Assembly (NCBI GenBank): GCA_900759325.1
Contig: CAAEUW010000035.1
Location: 1-27,086, forward strand
Source of the DNA: an uncultured Peptostreptococcus sp.
Lineage (GTDB): Bacteria > Bacillota > Clostridia > Peptostreptococcales > Peptostreptococcaceae
DNA: 27,086 nt
Direction: 5' to 3'
Shown here in pieces: positions 15,351 through 23,673 of this stretch. Numbering within the stretch: position 1 is the stretch's first letter; every line of letters begins with the position of its first letter. The translations under genes were made by a program, and so were the position numbers. Under the pieces are notes generated by a model that worked only from the letters and a program-made list of their open reading frames with translations, ran no database searches and had not been told where the DNA came from.

Positions 15351-16922
15351 TTATTCCAAGAAATTTGATTTTACATTAACTGGCCTACTAAAACTAGACA
15401 CTTGGCCAGCCTCATTTACTGCTATAATATAGAAATCATAATTTATCTTAGACCTGTCTATCTTTAGGGTACTAGTATTTTTCTGTATATTCTTAGCCAT
15501 AAGTATGTGGTTCCCCTCTTTACGGCTTTTATCAACATAATAAACTCTATAGCTATACTTGGCGCTATCTATAGGGGTCCATTTTAACCTTACTGTACTA
15601 TTCTCCCTATCTGTTACAGCCTCTAAATTTTTAACAGCCTTGTTCTGGAAACTGTCACCTATACTGTTTGATATGTGTAGAATCTTACTATTCTTAGTTT
15701 TTTCTCCCATGTAGTTATTTCCAACAATGTATATGTCATAATCAAAGTCAGACCCTGACCCAATATCAAACCTTAAAAGCTCCGATAACCTGTTTCCATA
15801 TGGTATCTTGGCATTGTCTACCCTAGTCTTAGTATAGAGACTATAATCCTCACCTTTAATTTTGTCCCTAACATATATATCATAGGAATTTATTCTCTGG
15901 TTGTGGTCCCATCCCAACTCTATATTTAGCTTACCATTCCTAATCTCATACCTATATTGAAAGCTTTTCGGCTCCAAATTTTCAAATTTTGTAGGTCCTA
16001 CACTTACAAGAGCCTTGTCCAACATATTGCCGCTCTTTGCTTCTATTAAGTAGGTCCCCAACCTATTTGCTCTTACATTACCCTTGTCATCTATTTCAAT
16101 GCCGTAGCTAGTTTCAAGACCACTCTCTCCAAAGGCAACCTTCTTGTTGGCATCATATTTGTCAGAATCTAGAACCCTATAGCTTACCTTTGTCTTCATA
16201 TTTATTGGCAAAGTTGCAATCCTAGCATTTAAATTTTGACTAGTTGCCTGCTCTACATTATATATATCATCAAGCTCTAGCTTATATACTCTTGGCTCAA
16301 TCTTTATAGTTGTCTGGGTTTCCTTCCTGTCATACCTTGATATAAGCTTGGCCTCCCCAACACCAACGGCTTCAACTGTATTGTTTTCAACCCTCAGTAC
16401 CTTGTCATTTGTACTTGCATACTTAAGCTTGTAGCCCCTCTCTAACTTTTTAAAGTCATCAATATCTATATTTGCATTGATTTTACTCTTGTCACCATAG
16501 TACTTTAGTGGCTTATCTAGACTAACTTGCATTTTTGTAATTTTGGGGTTAACCACCATAATAGTTGCCTTTCTCAAGACCCTATTTTTATTTAATACGC
16601 CTATGGATGCATATCCCACCTTATTGGCAGTCAACTTATCACCCTTAATTGATATGACAGACTTATTATCTAAAACAGCAAACTTTAGGCTTGGCTTCTT
16701 AGCAAAGTCAGGAACCATTATATACTCACCTGGAGATATTGATACAGTATCCCCCTGCTTAATTACGTACTTGTTTACATTTGTAATAAAGGTTCCACCT
16801 ATAATCCTTATATCTATTCCCTTAACCATTGGACTTATATATCCATACTTAAGTCCATAGAAAATCCCAAATAAAAGGAGAGGAATGACTGCTATTATAC
16901 CTAATTGTTTTTTCTTATGCAT
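15351..16922 (-). CDS. Exported Ig-like / fibronectin type III-like repeat protein
   Basis: A 523-residue protein. Residues 8-25 form a single N-terminal membrane helix (uncleaved anchor or signal), leaving the rest outside the cell. Three BIG2-like beta domains are suggested at about 50-125 (VISIKGDKLTANKVGYASI), 130-210 (VLRVENNTVEAVGVGEAKLI) and 215-310 (GIEIDDKGNVRANRLGTYLI). Two fibronectin type III-like domains follow at about 312-418 and 430-518, the last with VRLKWTPIDSAKYSYRVYY. No enzymatic domain or sortase motif is visible. Such proteins bind or structure the cell surface; I cannot name a ligand. GAGAGGAG lies nine bases before the ATG. It follows asnB by 75 bases on the same strand with no terminator seen, so it may be cotranscribed. 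Confidence 0.8.
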   Translation of the reverse strand: MHKKKQLGIIAVIPLLLFGIFYGLKYGYISPMVKGIDIRIIGGTFITNVNKYVIKQGDTVSISPGEYIMVPDFAKKPSLKFAVLDNKSVISIKGDKLTANKVGYASIGVLNKNRVLRKATIMVVNPKITKMQVSLDKPLKYYGDKSKINANIDIDDFKKLERGYKLKYASTNDKVLRVENNTVEAVGVGEAKLISRYDRKETQTTIKIEPRVYKLELDDIYNVEQATSQNLNARIATLPINMKTKVSYRVLDSDKYDANKKVAFGESGLETSYGIEIDDKGNVRANRLGTYLIEAKSGNMLDKALVSVGPTKFENLEPKSFQYRYEIRNGKLNIELGWDHNQRINSYDIYVRDKIKGEDYSLYTKTRVDNAKIPYGNRLSELLRFDIGSGSDFDYDIYIVGNNYMGEKTKNSKILHISNSIGDSFQNKAVKNLEAVTDRENSTVRLKWTPIDSAKYSYRVYYVDKSRKEGNHILMAKNIQKNTSTLKIDRSKINYDFYIIAVNEAGQVSSFSRPVNVKSNFLE

Positions 16923-16997
16923 AAGTAGTTACTCCTCTCTATTTTTCCTTTTAAAAATTTACTTTTATGTCCTAGATGTTTTTAGATATAGCTAAGG

Positions 16998-18857
16998 CTA
17001 ATTTCCCGCCACTTCGTCTATAAAGTACCTCTTGTACCAAACTAGGAAGACTAATACTGTATATATTTTTCTAGCATTATTAGTTATGCCATTGTAGTGG
17101 TCATCTAATAGCTTATTAATCTTGTCCTTATCGAAGAATTCATCTACATAGTCTGCATTAAAATATTCCTTTACAAACTTATAGTGCTTTTCCTCCTGGA
17201 ACCAGAACCTAATTGGAACTGGAAAGCCCTTCTTCTTTCTCTTGTACCATTCTTCAGGTAATTTCTTTTCAGCAGCCTTTCTCAAGACATACTTTGTTGT
17301 TCCATGACTGATCTTTTGGTCTGAACTGATGCCTTCTCCCACCTTCATTACTTCCTTATCAAGGAAAGGAACTCTTAACTCTATGGAATGAGCCATACTC
17401 ATCTTATCTGCCTTCTGTAGTATATCACCCTCCATAAATAGCTTAATATCTAAATACTGTTTCTTAGTTATATCATCCTTGCCCTTAACCAAGTCGTAAA
17501 CTTCTTTCGTAATTTGTCTTACACTTCTTGAATTTAGGTACTTAGACTTTAGGATATCCTTAGCCTCGTCCTCTTCAAACACAAGAGCCTCACCTATAAA
17601 AGTCTCCTCAACTGGTCTACCTGCCCTTAACAGGGTAGTCTTACCATGGAATTCTGGCAAGTGCTTTGCTATTGCAGCGGCTGGCTTCAAAATAAATCCT
17701 GGTAACTGTCTAAGTTTTCTCTGACCTGGGTCTATATCATACCATTCATAACCACCAAATATCTCATCAGCACCTTCACCTGATAGAACAACAGTTACAC
17801 CGTTGTCTCTTACTAGCTTAGAAAGGAAGTAAAGTGGTAGTGTTGACGGATTTGCTTGAGGCTCATCCATATGGTACTGAATTTCTGCAAGCTTACCAAG
17901 ACAGTCATCTCCATTTATAGTCTTTCTAATATTTTCTATACCTAGTATCTTAGATAGGTCTGCAGCAAGGGTAGATTCATCAAAATTATTCTGCTCAAAG
18001 CCTACAGAAAATGTCTTATCTGGCATTAGGCAAGCTGTTATATAGCTTGAATCTATACCTCCTGATAGGAAGGAACCTGAAGCAACATCTGAACGCTTGT
18101 GTAGCCTAACAGAATCAGCTATTACATCTTCTATCTTCTGTATATTCTCTTCTAGACTTGAATGTGTATCATTAAAGTCAACATCCCAATACTTCTTTAT
18201 TTTCATTTTACCGTCCTGATAAGTAAAAAAGTGACCAGCTTCAAGTCTCTTTACCCCCTTAAAGAAGGTCTCATCCTTCTGAGAAGAATACTGGAAAGTC
18301 AAGTAAGGTTTTAGGGCCTTTTCATTTACCTCTTTCTTAAAGTCTGGGTGCTCTAAGAAGGACTTAATTTCTGACCCAATCAAAAGACAATCCCTACCAT
18401 CTTTTTTATATTCATAATAGTAAAGTGGTTTAATACCGAAGTGGTCTCTAACTACAAAGGCTTTTTTTTCAACCTTGTCCCATATGCAAAAGGCATACAT
18501 ACCCCTAAGTCTATCAACTAAGGCTTCACCATACTCTACATAACCATGTATTAGGACCTCACTATCTGTATCACTCTTAAAAGTGTAACCCTTACTCTTT
18601 AAGTCATTTCTTATTTCTTCAAAATTATAAATTTCACCATTGAATACCAGGACCTTATTTCCATCATGGCTATATAGGGGCTGGCCACCAGCCTCAGATA
18701 AGTCAAGTATACTTAGTCTTCTAAAGCCTAGGGCAGCATCGTCATCATAGTACTTGCCTCCCATATCAGGCCCCCTATGGTAAATCCTGTTCATCATCTT
18801 ATCTAAAATTACTTCTTTGTTATTGCTATTGTCAAAAAATCCAACAAAACCACACAT
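16998..18857 (-). CDS. asnB: Asparagine synthetase (glutamine-hydrolysing)
   Basis: A 619-residue AsnB. Cys2 of MCGFVGFF is the N-terminal nucleophile of the class II glutaminase domain (about 2-190), with NGEIYN (73-78) and SDTDSE (95-100). The synthetase domain begins near residue 240, with the ATP pyrophosphatase loop SGGIDSS (265-271) and VVLSGEGADEIFGGYEW near 355-371. It makes asparagine from aspartate, glutamine and ATP; related AsnB paralogues in Bacillus can instead amidate peptidoglycan precursors, which cannot be excluded. The ATG has AAAGGGAT upstream, and the MCG start is required because Cys2 must become the N-terminus. It has its own promoter (18955-18983) and no T-box. Confidence 0.95.
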   Translation of the reverse strand: MCGFVGFFDNSNNKEVILDKMMNRIYHRGPDMGGKYYDDDAALGFRRLSILDLSEAGGQPLYSHDGNKVLVFNGEIYNFEEIRNDLKSKGYTFKSDTDSEVLIHGYVEYGEALVDRLRGMYAFCIWDKVEKKAFVVRDHFGIKPLYYYEYKKDGRDCLLIGSEIKSFLEHPDFKKEVNEKALKPYLTFQYSSQKDETFFKGVKRLEAGHFFTYQDGKMKIKKYWDVDFNDTHSSLEENIQKIEDVIADSVRLHKRSDVASGSFLSGGIDSSYITACLMPDKTFSVGFEQNNFDESTLAADLSKILGIENIRKTINGDDCLGKLAEIQYHMDEPQANPSTLPLYFLSKLVRDNGVTVVLSGEGADEIFGGYEWYDIDPGQRKLRQLPGFILKPAAAIAKHLPEFHGKTTLLRAGRPVEETFIGEALVFEEDEAKDILKSKYLNSRSVRQITKEVYDLVKGKDDITKKQYLDIKLFMEGDILQKADKMSMAHSIELRVPFLDKEVMKVGEGISSDQKISHGTTKYVLRKAAEKKLPEEWYKRKKKGFPVPIRFWFQEEKHYKFVKEYFNADYVDEFFDKDKINKLLDDHYNGITNNARKIYTVLVFLVWYKRYFIDEVAGN

Positions 18858-18887
18858 ATGTTAAATCCCTTTCTTATTCTACTTATT

Positions 18888-18907
18888 CCTTATATTTAAA
18901 AATAAGG
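18888..18907. other. Dyad in the asnB leader
   Basis: CCTTATATTTAAAAATAAGG is a 20-base palindrome with one mismatch per arm, 31 bases upstream of the asnB ATG and downstream of its promoter. It may be an operator or an RNA stem. Confidence 0.3.
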
Positions 18908-18954
18908 TAAATCAAATATTAGTCGATTTATAATCATCAATTTGTATAAGTATC

Positions 18955-18983
18955 ATCATACCATAAAATCTGATATTTTTCAA
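18955..18983 (-). promoter_or_regulatory. Promoter of asnB
   Basis: TTGAAA (18978-18983), a 17-base spacer and TATGAT (18955-18960) on the minus strand. Each box matches 5 of 6 positions. It gives a leader of about 90 bases. Confidence 0.7.
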
Positions 18984-19043
18984 TTTATAGGACTATCCTA
19001 GTACAGAATCTCTTCGAGCAAATTTATGGTATATACTCTTAGT

Positions 19044-19823
19044 CTAAAGGCTGGTATATATCTTTACTATAGAGTATACAGTGTCATAAATATCGTCATT
19101 ATAAAGGTTATGGGTAGATATTGACTCATATCTTTTATTCCTAAATCTATAAAGGTCTTCTAGCTGCTTTAGACCACCTTGTGAAAGTGGTCTACCTTCT
19201 ATGTCCAGATCCTCCAATTTCCTATCAATATAAAAAACTAGATTTGAGGATTTTTTAATGAGGTCTAGGTTTTCATCCCTAACTACCAGACCACCACCAG
19301 TAGCTATAATCTTTCCTTGTTTCATAAGAACTCTCTCCAGGACTAGCGTCTCGAGATTTCTAAAATAATCTTCTCCATGCTTTTCAATAATTTCTCCTGG
19401 TCTAGACTTATTTTCCTTATAGATTATTTCATCTACATCTACAAAGTCTTTATTCATAAAAGAGCTTAATTTTTTGCCAATTGTGGTTTTTCCACTTCCG
19501 GGCATACCTACTAGAAGTATATTTTCAGATTTATTCATACAAGCTTCTCTAAGTCTTTTATAATTGTCAAAATTTCTAGCCTGTCTAGTCTTGCTTACGT
19601 CAATTATATATTCAAATAGTCCTACTATGGCCTCATCTTTAAGGTCAAAGTCACGAAGAAGACTCGCCTTAATATCATGCTCCCTACTCTTATTTTCGAT
19701 TTCTAGTCCTTCTATAAATTTATATAGACCAACCCTATCGACCAGGTCAAACCTCTTGTTCAAAAGCCCCACTAGGTCTCTATTAACCTGGTCTATACCT
19801 CTCCTTATATCTCCTAAATCCAT
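19044..19823 (-). CDS. Fusion of chorismate mutase (AroQ) and shikimate kinase (AroK)
   Basis: A 259-residue two-domain enzyme. Residues 1-90 are an AroQ-class helical chorismate mutase: IRRGIDQVNRDLVGLLNKR, then Lys35, Arg47 in KSREHD, and KTRQ at 78-81. Residues about 98-259 are shikimate kinase: Walker A VGMPGSGKTT (105-114), DVDE with Asp129/Asp131, FRNLE (154-158), ATGGGLV (174-180) and the lid arginine in EGRPLSQ (209-215). One chain would thus phosphorylate shikimate and also convert chorismate to prephenate, steps on either side of AroA and AroC encoded just upstream. The frame opens with GTG at 19862, but the ATG at 19823 has GGGAG six bases away and starts the domain. It is the last gene of the operon; no clear terminator follows. 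Confidence 0.9.
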   Translation of the reverse strand: MDLGDIRRGIDQVNRDLVGLLNKRFDLVDRVGLYKFIEGLEIENKSREHDIKASLLRDFDLKDEAIVGLFEYIIDVSKTRQARNFDNYKRLREACMNKSENILLVGMPGSGKTTIGKKLSSFMNKDFVDVDEIIYKENKSRPGEIIEKHGEDYFRNLETLVLERVLMKQGKIIATGGGLVVRDENLDLIKKSSNLVFYIDRKLEDLDIEGRPLSQGGLKQLEDLYRFRNKRYESISTHNLYNDDIYDTVYSIVKIYTSL

Positions 19824-19894
19824 TTTATACTCCCAATAATAACTCCATATAAGGCCAAGCACACCTTGGCTTATATGGTCCTATACATATATAC

Positions 19895-20971
19895 CTACAA
19901 TATAAATTCAGCCAAGCTAATAGCAGTCATAGCCTCAACTACTGGAACCATCCTAATAGCTATGCAAGGATCATGCCTACCTTTAATTTCTATACTTACA
20001 TTTTCACCACTTTCTAAGTCAATGGTTTTCTGCTTCAAACCAATTGAAGGAGTGGGCTTAACCGCAAGCCTAAATACTATAGGCATACCCGTAGAAATTC
20101 CTCCAATAATTCCAGCCGAATTATTTGAGTAATAACCTATCCTGGCGTCCTCCTTATAATACATTGAATCGTTATGATCTGATCCGAGCATGTTAGCCAC
20201 ACCAAATCCCTGTCCGAATTCTATGCCTTTAACGCCAGGAATAGAAAAAATATTTTTAGAAATTGATGACTCAATACCATCAAATATTGGGTTTCCATAG
20301 CCGGCCTCCAAGCCTACAATTCCACATTCTATTACACCGCCTACGCTATCCTTCTTAGACCTAAGCTGGTCTATATAATCTTTTATATTGACTCTTATTT
20401 TTGAGTCAATTGTAGGAAAATCACACTCTTTAAGCTTTATTAAGTCTTCAAAACTAAGATTCAATAAATCAAATTTCAAGTCCTCTATTGGTCCTATCTT
20501 ATATAAATGTGCACCAATACTTATACCCTTGTTACTTAGAACCTGTATAAGTAGACCTCCTATTAGGCATATTGGTGCTGTTAGCCTACCTGAGAAGTTG
20601 CCTCCTCCTCTCATATCTACCCTTTCACCAAACCTCTGCCTTGCAGTCAAATCTGCATGTGAGGGCCTAGGCCTATTAGTCAAATCCGAATAATCATTAG
20701 ACCTATAGTCTGAGTTCTTTATCGTGAAGGCTATAGGTGTACCTGTTGTATATCCGTCTAATATGCCGCTATGAAATATTGGCCTATCATCTTCTTTCCT
20801 AGAAGTTGTGAGGCTGGTCCTGCCTGGTGCCCTCCTAGCCATAAATCTTTCCAATTCTTCCATATCTATTTTAATTCCTGAAGCCAGGCCTTCAACTACA
20901 CCACCTATTGCCGGTCCGTGAGATTCTCCAAAAATATTAATTCTAATCTTATTTCCCAATATCCAAGTCAT
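19895..20971 (-). CDS. aroC: Chorismate synthase
   Basis: A 358-residue FMN-dependent enzyme that removes phosphate from EPSP to give chorismate, the last common step of aromatic biosynthesis. Motifs are complete: INIFGESHGPAIGG near residue 14, RRAPGR near 42, RPRPSHADLT near 97-106, RGGGNFSGRLTAP near 119-131, and GRHDPCIAIRMVPVVEAM near the C-terminus. The ATG at 20971 has AGGTGGTG in front of it and lies one base after the aroA stop codon (TAA-G-ATG), so translation is coupled. An earlier in-frame start at 20998 is unlikely because it lacks such a site. Confidence 0.96.
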   Translation of the reverse strand: MTWILGNKIRINIFGESHGPAIGGVVEGLASGIKIDMEELERFMARRAPGRTSLTTSRKEDDRPIFHSGILDGYTTGTPIAFTIKNSDYRSNDYSDLTNRPRPSHADLTARQRFGERVDMRGGGNFSGRLTAPICLIGGLLIQVLSNKGISIGAHLYKIGPIEDLKFDLLNLSFEDLIKLKECDFPTIDSKIRVNIKDYIDQLRSKKDSVGGVIECGIVGLEAGYGNPIFDGIESSISKNIFSIPGVKGIEFGQGFGVANMLGSDHNDSMYYKEDARIGYYSNNSAGIIGGISTGMPIVFRLAVKPTPSIGLKQKTIDLESGENVSIEIKGRHDPCIAIRMVPVVEAMTAISLAEFIL

Positions 20972-20972
20972 C

Positions 20973-22409
20973 TTAACACCACCTAACCTCAAAACCAAAT
21001 TTTTTCAAGTCTTTAAAAAAGTCTGGATAAGACTTGTTTACAGCCTCTGCCCCTTCTATTATCAAGTCTCCACCCAATAGGGACCCTCCAATACTCGCAG
21101 CCATAACAATCCTATGGTCATTAAATGAATTAACCCTGTAAATTGTTTTTTCTGTCCTTTCTTCACCAGAGACTATTAATTTATTATCTTCTTGCCAGGC
21201 CTTAGCACCAAGATCCTCTACCATCCTAATAACCGATTCAATCCTATCGCTTTCCTTTATCCTTAACCTTTCAATCCCTGTAAAAGAACTCTGCCCCTCA
21301 GCAAAAATAGCCAGTATAGCAAGTATAGGTAGCATGTCTGGAGTGTCAGAAATATCTAGATTGATTGCCCTTCTTTTTCCTGGTCTAACTTCTATATAAG
21401 AGTCTTTAATAAGCAGACCTGCTCCATACCATTTCAGAATCTCTATGATCCTCTTATCTCCTTGACTAGATGTCATATCTAAATTAAGTAGCCTAATCTC
21501 CCTATATAGGGCACCGAGGGCTAGAAAAAAGCATGAATTTGACCAATCTGCCTCCGCCCTTATACAACAAGGCTTATAAAATTGTCCTGATTTCAGCTTA
21601 TAGGATTTGACTATCCTAGTCCTGGCTTCCATGGTCTCTTTATCTATATAATCCTTTAAATTTATATCAAATTCTTCAACCTCGACCCCAAACAAGTTCA
21701 TAACATCCTTTGTCAAATCGATATATGGTTTGGATTCTATTTTGTCCAACACATCAACCCTAGTATCTCCATGCATAAGTGGGCCTGCTAGTAGTAGCCC
21801 AGATATATACTGGGAGGATACATCCCCTCGTATTTGAAATTTGCTCATGCTTTTATTGTTTTTGATTTTGATAAGCCCTGATTTATTTCTAATTTTTATC
21901 GGTAGTCTATCTGAAGATAGGTCAGATCCGTTCTCTCTCAATACCCTTGTTAAATCTCCTATAGGTCTAGCCATAAGTCCTTCTTTACCAGTAAATATAT
22001 AGTCATCTGATAGCCTTGTAGCCATAGGAAGTAACATCCTAAGCGTAGAGCCGCTCTCTCCACAATTTACAAGCCTGAATCCGTGTACAGAGTCAAGGCT
22101 TTTAGTATCAGACTCATTTACAAGATTTTCATAAGTCGCTATACAGTTACTTGGTATAGGCTCTAGGCTTATATAATCCTTGTCTATACTAATTCTTGCC
22201 CCAAATGCTCCTAAGGCTCCTATGGTAGCTATAATATCCTCAGATAATCCCCTATAGTATATGGTTGACCTTCCCTTGGCAAGACTAGCACAAATAAGGG
22301 CCCTATGTAAAAAGGACTTTGAACTTATAGCACCTAGTTCTTTAATTGGTTTTATCTGTCTAGCTTCATGGTCTAGTTTCTTAATAGTTACACTCTTGTT
22401 ACTAGTCAT
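20973..22409 (-). CDS. aroA: 5-enolpyruvylshikimate-3-phosphate synthase
   Basis: A 478-residue EPSP synthase that transfers enolpyruvyl from phosphoenolpyruvate to shikimate-3-phosphate. Seen motifs: SSKSFLHRALICASLAKG near residue 30 (substrate Lys and Arg), NCGESGSTLRMLLP near 115-128, RGDVSSQYISGLLLAG near 195-210, and RIKESDRIESV near 390-400 with the conserved ESDR. It is longer than the usual 425-430 residues, mainly through inserts in the middle (a DKETMEARTRI-type stretch near 255-270) and near residue 95. The start is ATG 22409 or the GTG six bases earlier (22415); AGGTAG and GGTG are the only nearby Shine-Dalgarno matches. It is followed directly by aroC. Confidence 0.94.
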   Translation of the reverse strand: MTSNKSVTIKKLDHEARQIKPIKELGAISSKSFLHRALICASLAKGRSTIYYRGLSEDIIATIGALGAFGARISIDKDYISLEPIPSNCIATYENLVNESDTKSLDSVHGFRLVNCGESGSTLRMLLPMATRLSDDYIFTGKEGLMARPIGDLTRVLRENGSDLSSDRLPIKIRNKSGLIKIKNNKSMSKFQIRGDVSSQYISGLLLAGPLMHGDTRVDVLDKIESKPYIDLTKDVMNLFGVEVEEFDINLKDYIDKETMEARTRIVKSYKLKSGQFYKPCCIRAEADWSNSCFFLALGALYREIRLLNLDMTSSQGDKRIIEILKWYGAGLLIKDSYIEVRPGKRRAINLDISDTPDMLPILAILAIFAEGQSSFTGIERLRIKESDRIESVIRMVEDLGAKAWQEDNKLIVSGEERTEKTIYRVNSFNDHRIVMAASIGGSLLGGDLIIEGAEAVNKSYPDFFKDLKKFGFEVRWC

Positions 22410-22421
22410 AATCACACCAAA

Positions 22422-22640
22422 CTACCTAGAATTATACTTTCTTATCTTCTCGTAAACAAGATTACATAGAATAAAAAGTATTATAAATAATAAGCTGTAA
22501 TATATTGTCATTTTTTCCCTATTATTAGCAAACTGTTTAACTAGACTTCCATTTCCATTTTTTATCAAGTAATCTATACCACAAACACCGATAGAAAACA
22601 TCAAAGAGTTTGCAATCTGTTTAATTCTAGCCTTTTTCAT
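22422..22640 (-). CDS. Small single-pass membrane protein at the head of the aro operon
   Basis: A 72-residue protein that I do not recognise. It has a basic N-terminus (MKKARIK), a weakly hydrophobic stretch at 12-25 and one clear membrane helix at about 46-64, then a basic end (EKIRKYNSR). GGGGAAG lies upstream of the ATG at slightly long spacing. It is preceded by the good promoter at 22687-22715 and ends about 12 bases before aroA, so it appears to be the first cistron of the aromatic operon. Confidence 0.65.
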   Translation of the reverse strand: MKKARIKQIANSLMFSIGVCGIDYLIKNGNGSLVKQFANNREKMTIYYSLLFIILFILCNLVYEKIRKYNSR

Positions 22641-22686
22641 ATCAATTATCTTCCCCTCTATAGAATCAACTTATTTAGTTAAAATA

Positions 22687-22715
22687 ATTATACCACAGTT
22701 GATAACTTGTTACAA
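22687..22715 (-). promoter_or_regulatory. Promoter of the aro operon
   Basis: TTGTAA (22710-22715), a 17-base spacer and a perfect TATAAT (22687-22692) on the minus strand. The -35 box lies in the dyad TTACA-AAA-TGTAA (22710-22722). Confidence 0.75.
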
Positions 22716-22764
22716 AATGTAATACAGATTACGGAACTGTAATGGTAAATAACAGGCCTGTAAT
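22710..22764. promoter_or_regulatory. TGTAAT repeat cluster between divergent promoters (putative operator)
   Basis: TGTAAT occurs at 22718-22723, 22738-22743 and 22759-22764, spaced 20 and 21 bases, about two helical turns. Two inverted ATTAC/GTAAT pairings (22719-22732 and 22728-22743) and the dyad TTACA-AAA-TGTAA (22710-22722) overlap them. The cluster lies exactly between the aro promoter and the promoter of the divergent secreted protein. Confidence 0.45.
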
Positions 22765-22766
22765 CT

Positions 22767-22795
22767 TTAAACAGCGACAATTATGATAATATAAT
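22767..22795 (+). promoter_or_regulatory. Promoter of the secreted protein gene
   Basis: TTAAAC (22767-22772), a 17-base spacer and a perfect TATAAT (22790-22795). The weak -35 box suggests that an activator may help. The leader is about 70 bases long. Confidence 0.5.
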
Positions 22796-22874
22796 AGTAT
22801 AAAGAAGTGTTAAAAAGGTGTTCTAACACATCAATATAAATTTATTTATTTTTTAAAGTAAAGGATGTGATTTT

Positions 22875-23510
22875 ATGAAAAAGAAAGTATTGACAATAGT
22901 AATGGTAGTAGCTGGTATCGTATCAATAGGAGGTATAGGCTTTGCCTTAAGTGCTAACCAGTTAACAGATAAGACAAGCAGCAATAATGACATAATGTAT
23001 GCCCAGGTAAAAACTCCTGAGACTAGTCTAGTAACTGAGGAAGATAATAGCAGACCTACATCAAATGACAAAGATCTTACAATAGATGAAGTAGATGTTG
23101 ATAGAAATAATAATACAGAAAAAACTAATAAGTCCAAAAATAGGGACCTAGTATTAAATAAGGTAAGTAGGTATGAGCCTTCTAGGCAAAGGTCAGATTC
23201 AAATGTAAGCCAAAATAAAGTTGCTTCTAGTCAGCCTTTAGCAAGTAATTCACAACCAGATACAAATAAGGATAAAAATTCTTCTACTAGTCTTAGTAAG
23301 GAAGATGCCCTAAATGTTTTGAAAGAAAAAAATAACAAGCTTGACTACAACTACATGGGAGATGAAGAATCCTATAGTGTATTGAAGGAAAAGGGACATG
23401 AAGGTTACGTATTTCTACCAGATGCTCAGACAGATATGGGTATGTTCGTAGATAAGAATACTAGGGAGGTATACTACTTCCATCCATCAGGCTATATGGA
23501 TATATACTAG
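22875..23510 (+). CDS. Secreted protein of unknown function with a conserved-looking C-terminal domain
   Basis: A 211-residue protein. Residues 1-26 are a signal peptide or membrane anchor (basic MKKK, then a Val/Ile/Gly-rich core). Residues about 30-138 are a low-complexity, hydrophilic Ser/Asn/Lys/Asp-rich linker, probably unfolded. Residues about 139-211 form a compact domain rich in aromatic residues, with GYVFLPDAQTDMGMFVDKNT and VYYFHPSGYMDIY. I have no family name for it. AAGGATGTGAT lies before the ATG. It is divergent from the aro operon and ends at a bidirectional terminator. Confidence 0.75.
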   Translation: MKKKVLTIVMVVAGIVSIGGIGFALSANQLTDKTSSNNDIMYAQVKTPETSLVTEEDNSRPTSNDKDLTIDEVDVDRNNNTEKTNKSKNRDLVLNKVSRYEPSRQRSDSNVSQNKVASSQPLASNSQPDTNKDKNSSTSLSKEDALNVLKEKNNKLDYNYMGDEESYSVLKEKGHEGYVFLPDAQTDMGMFVDKNTREVYYFHPSGYMDIY

Positions 23511-23563
23511 ACTTGTAATTATCTTTTAAGAATGTAAATATAATTCTATAAATCAATCTTTAT

Positions 23564-23608
23564 AAAAAAACAGGTAGATACTCCGTATATGGAATATCTG
23601 CCTGTTTT
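23564..23608. terminator. Bidirectional terminator between the secreted protein gene and ptsG
   Basis: AAAACAGG-T-AGATA-CTCC, a GTATAT loop and the matching GGAA-TATCT-G-CCTGTTTT form a long stem with two mismatched or wobble positions. It is followed by TTTT on the plus strand and seven T residues on the minus strand, so it should end both convergent genes. Confidence 0.9.
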
Positions 23609-23673
23609 GAATTTGGGCCAGTCTACTAACCCAGTATATTTATCTTTTATATTTTAAACTATAGTTTGTAAGA

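Noticed and set aside
1838..18926. GTCGACTAA-like words at about 1839, 13434 and 18920 as a shared operator
   Set aside because: Only the hexamer-level core is shared, orientation and distance to promoters differ, and the third copy lacks the palindrome, so this is probably chance.
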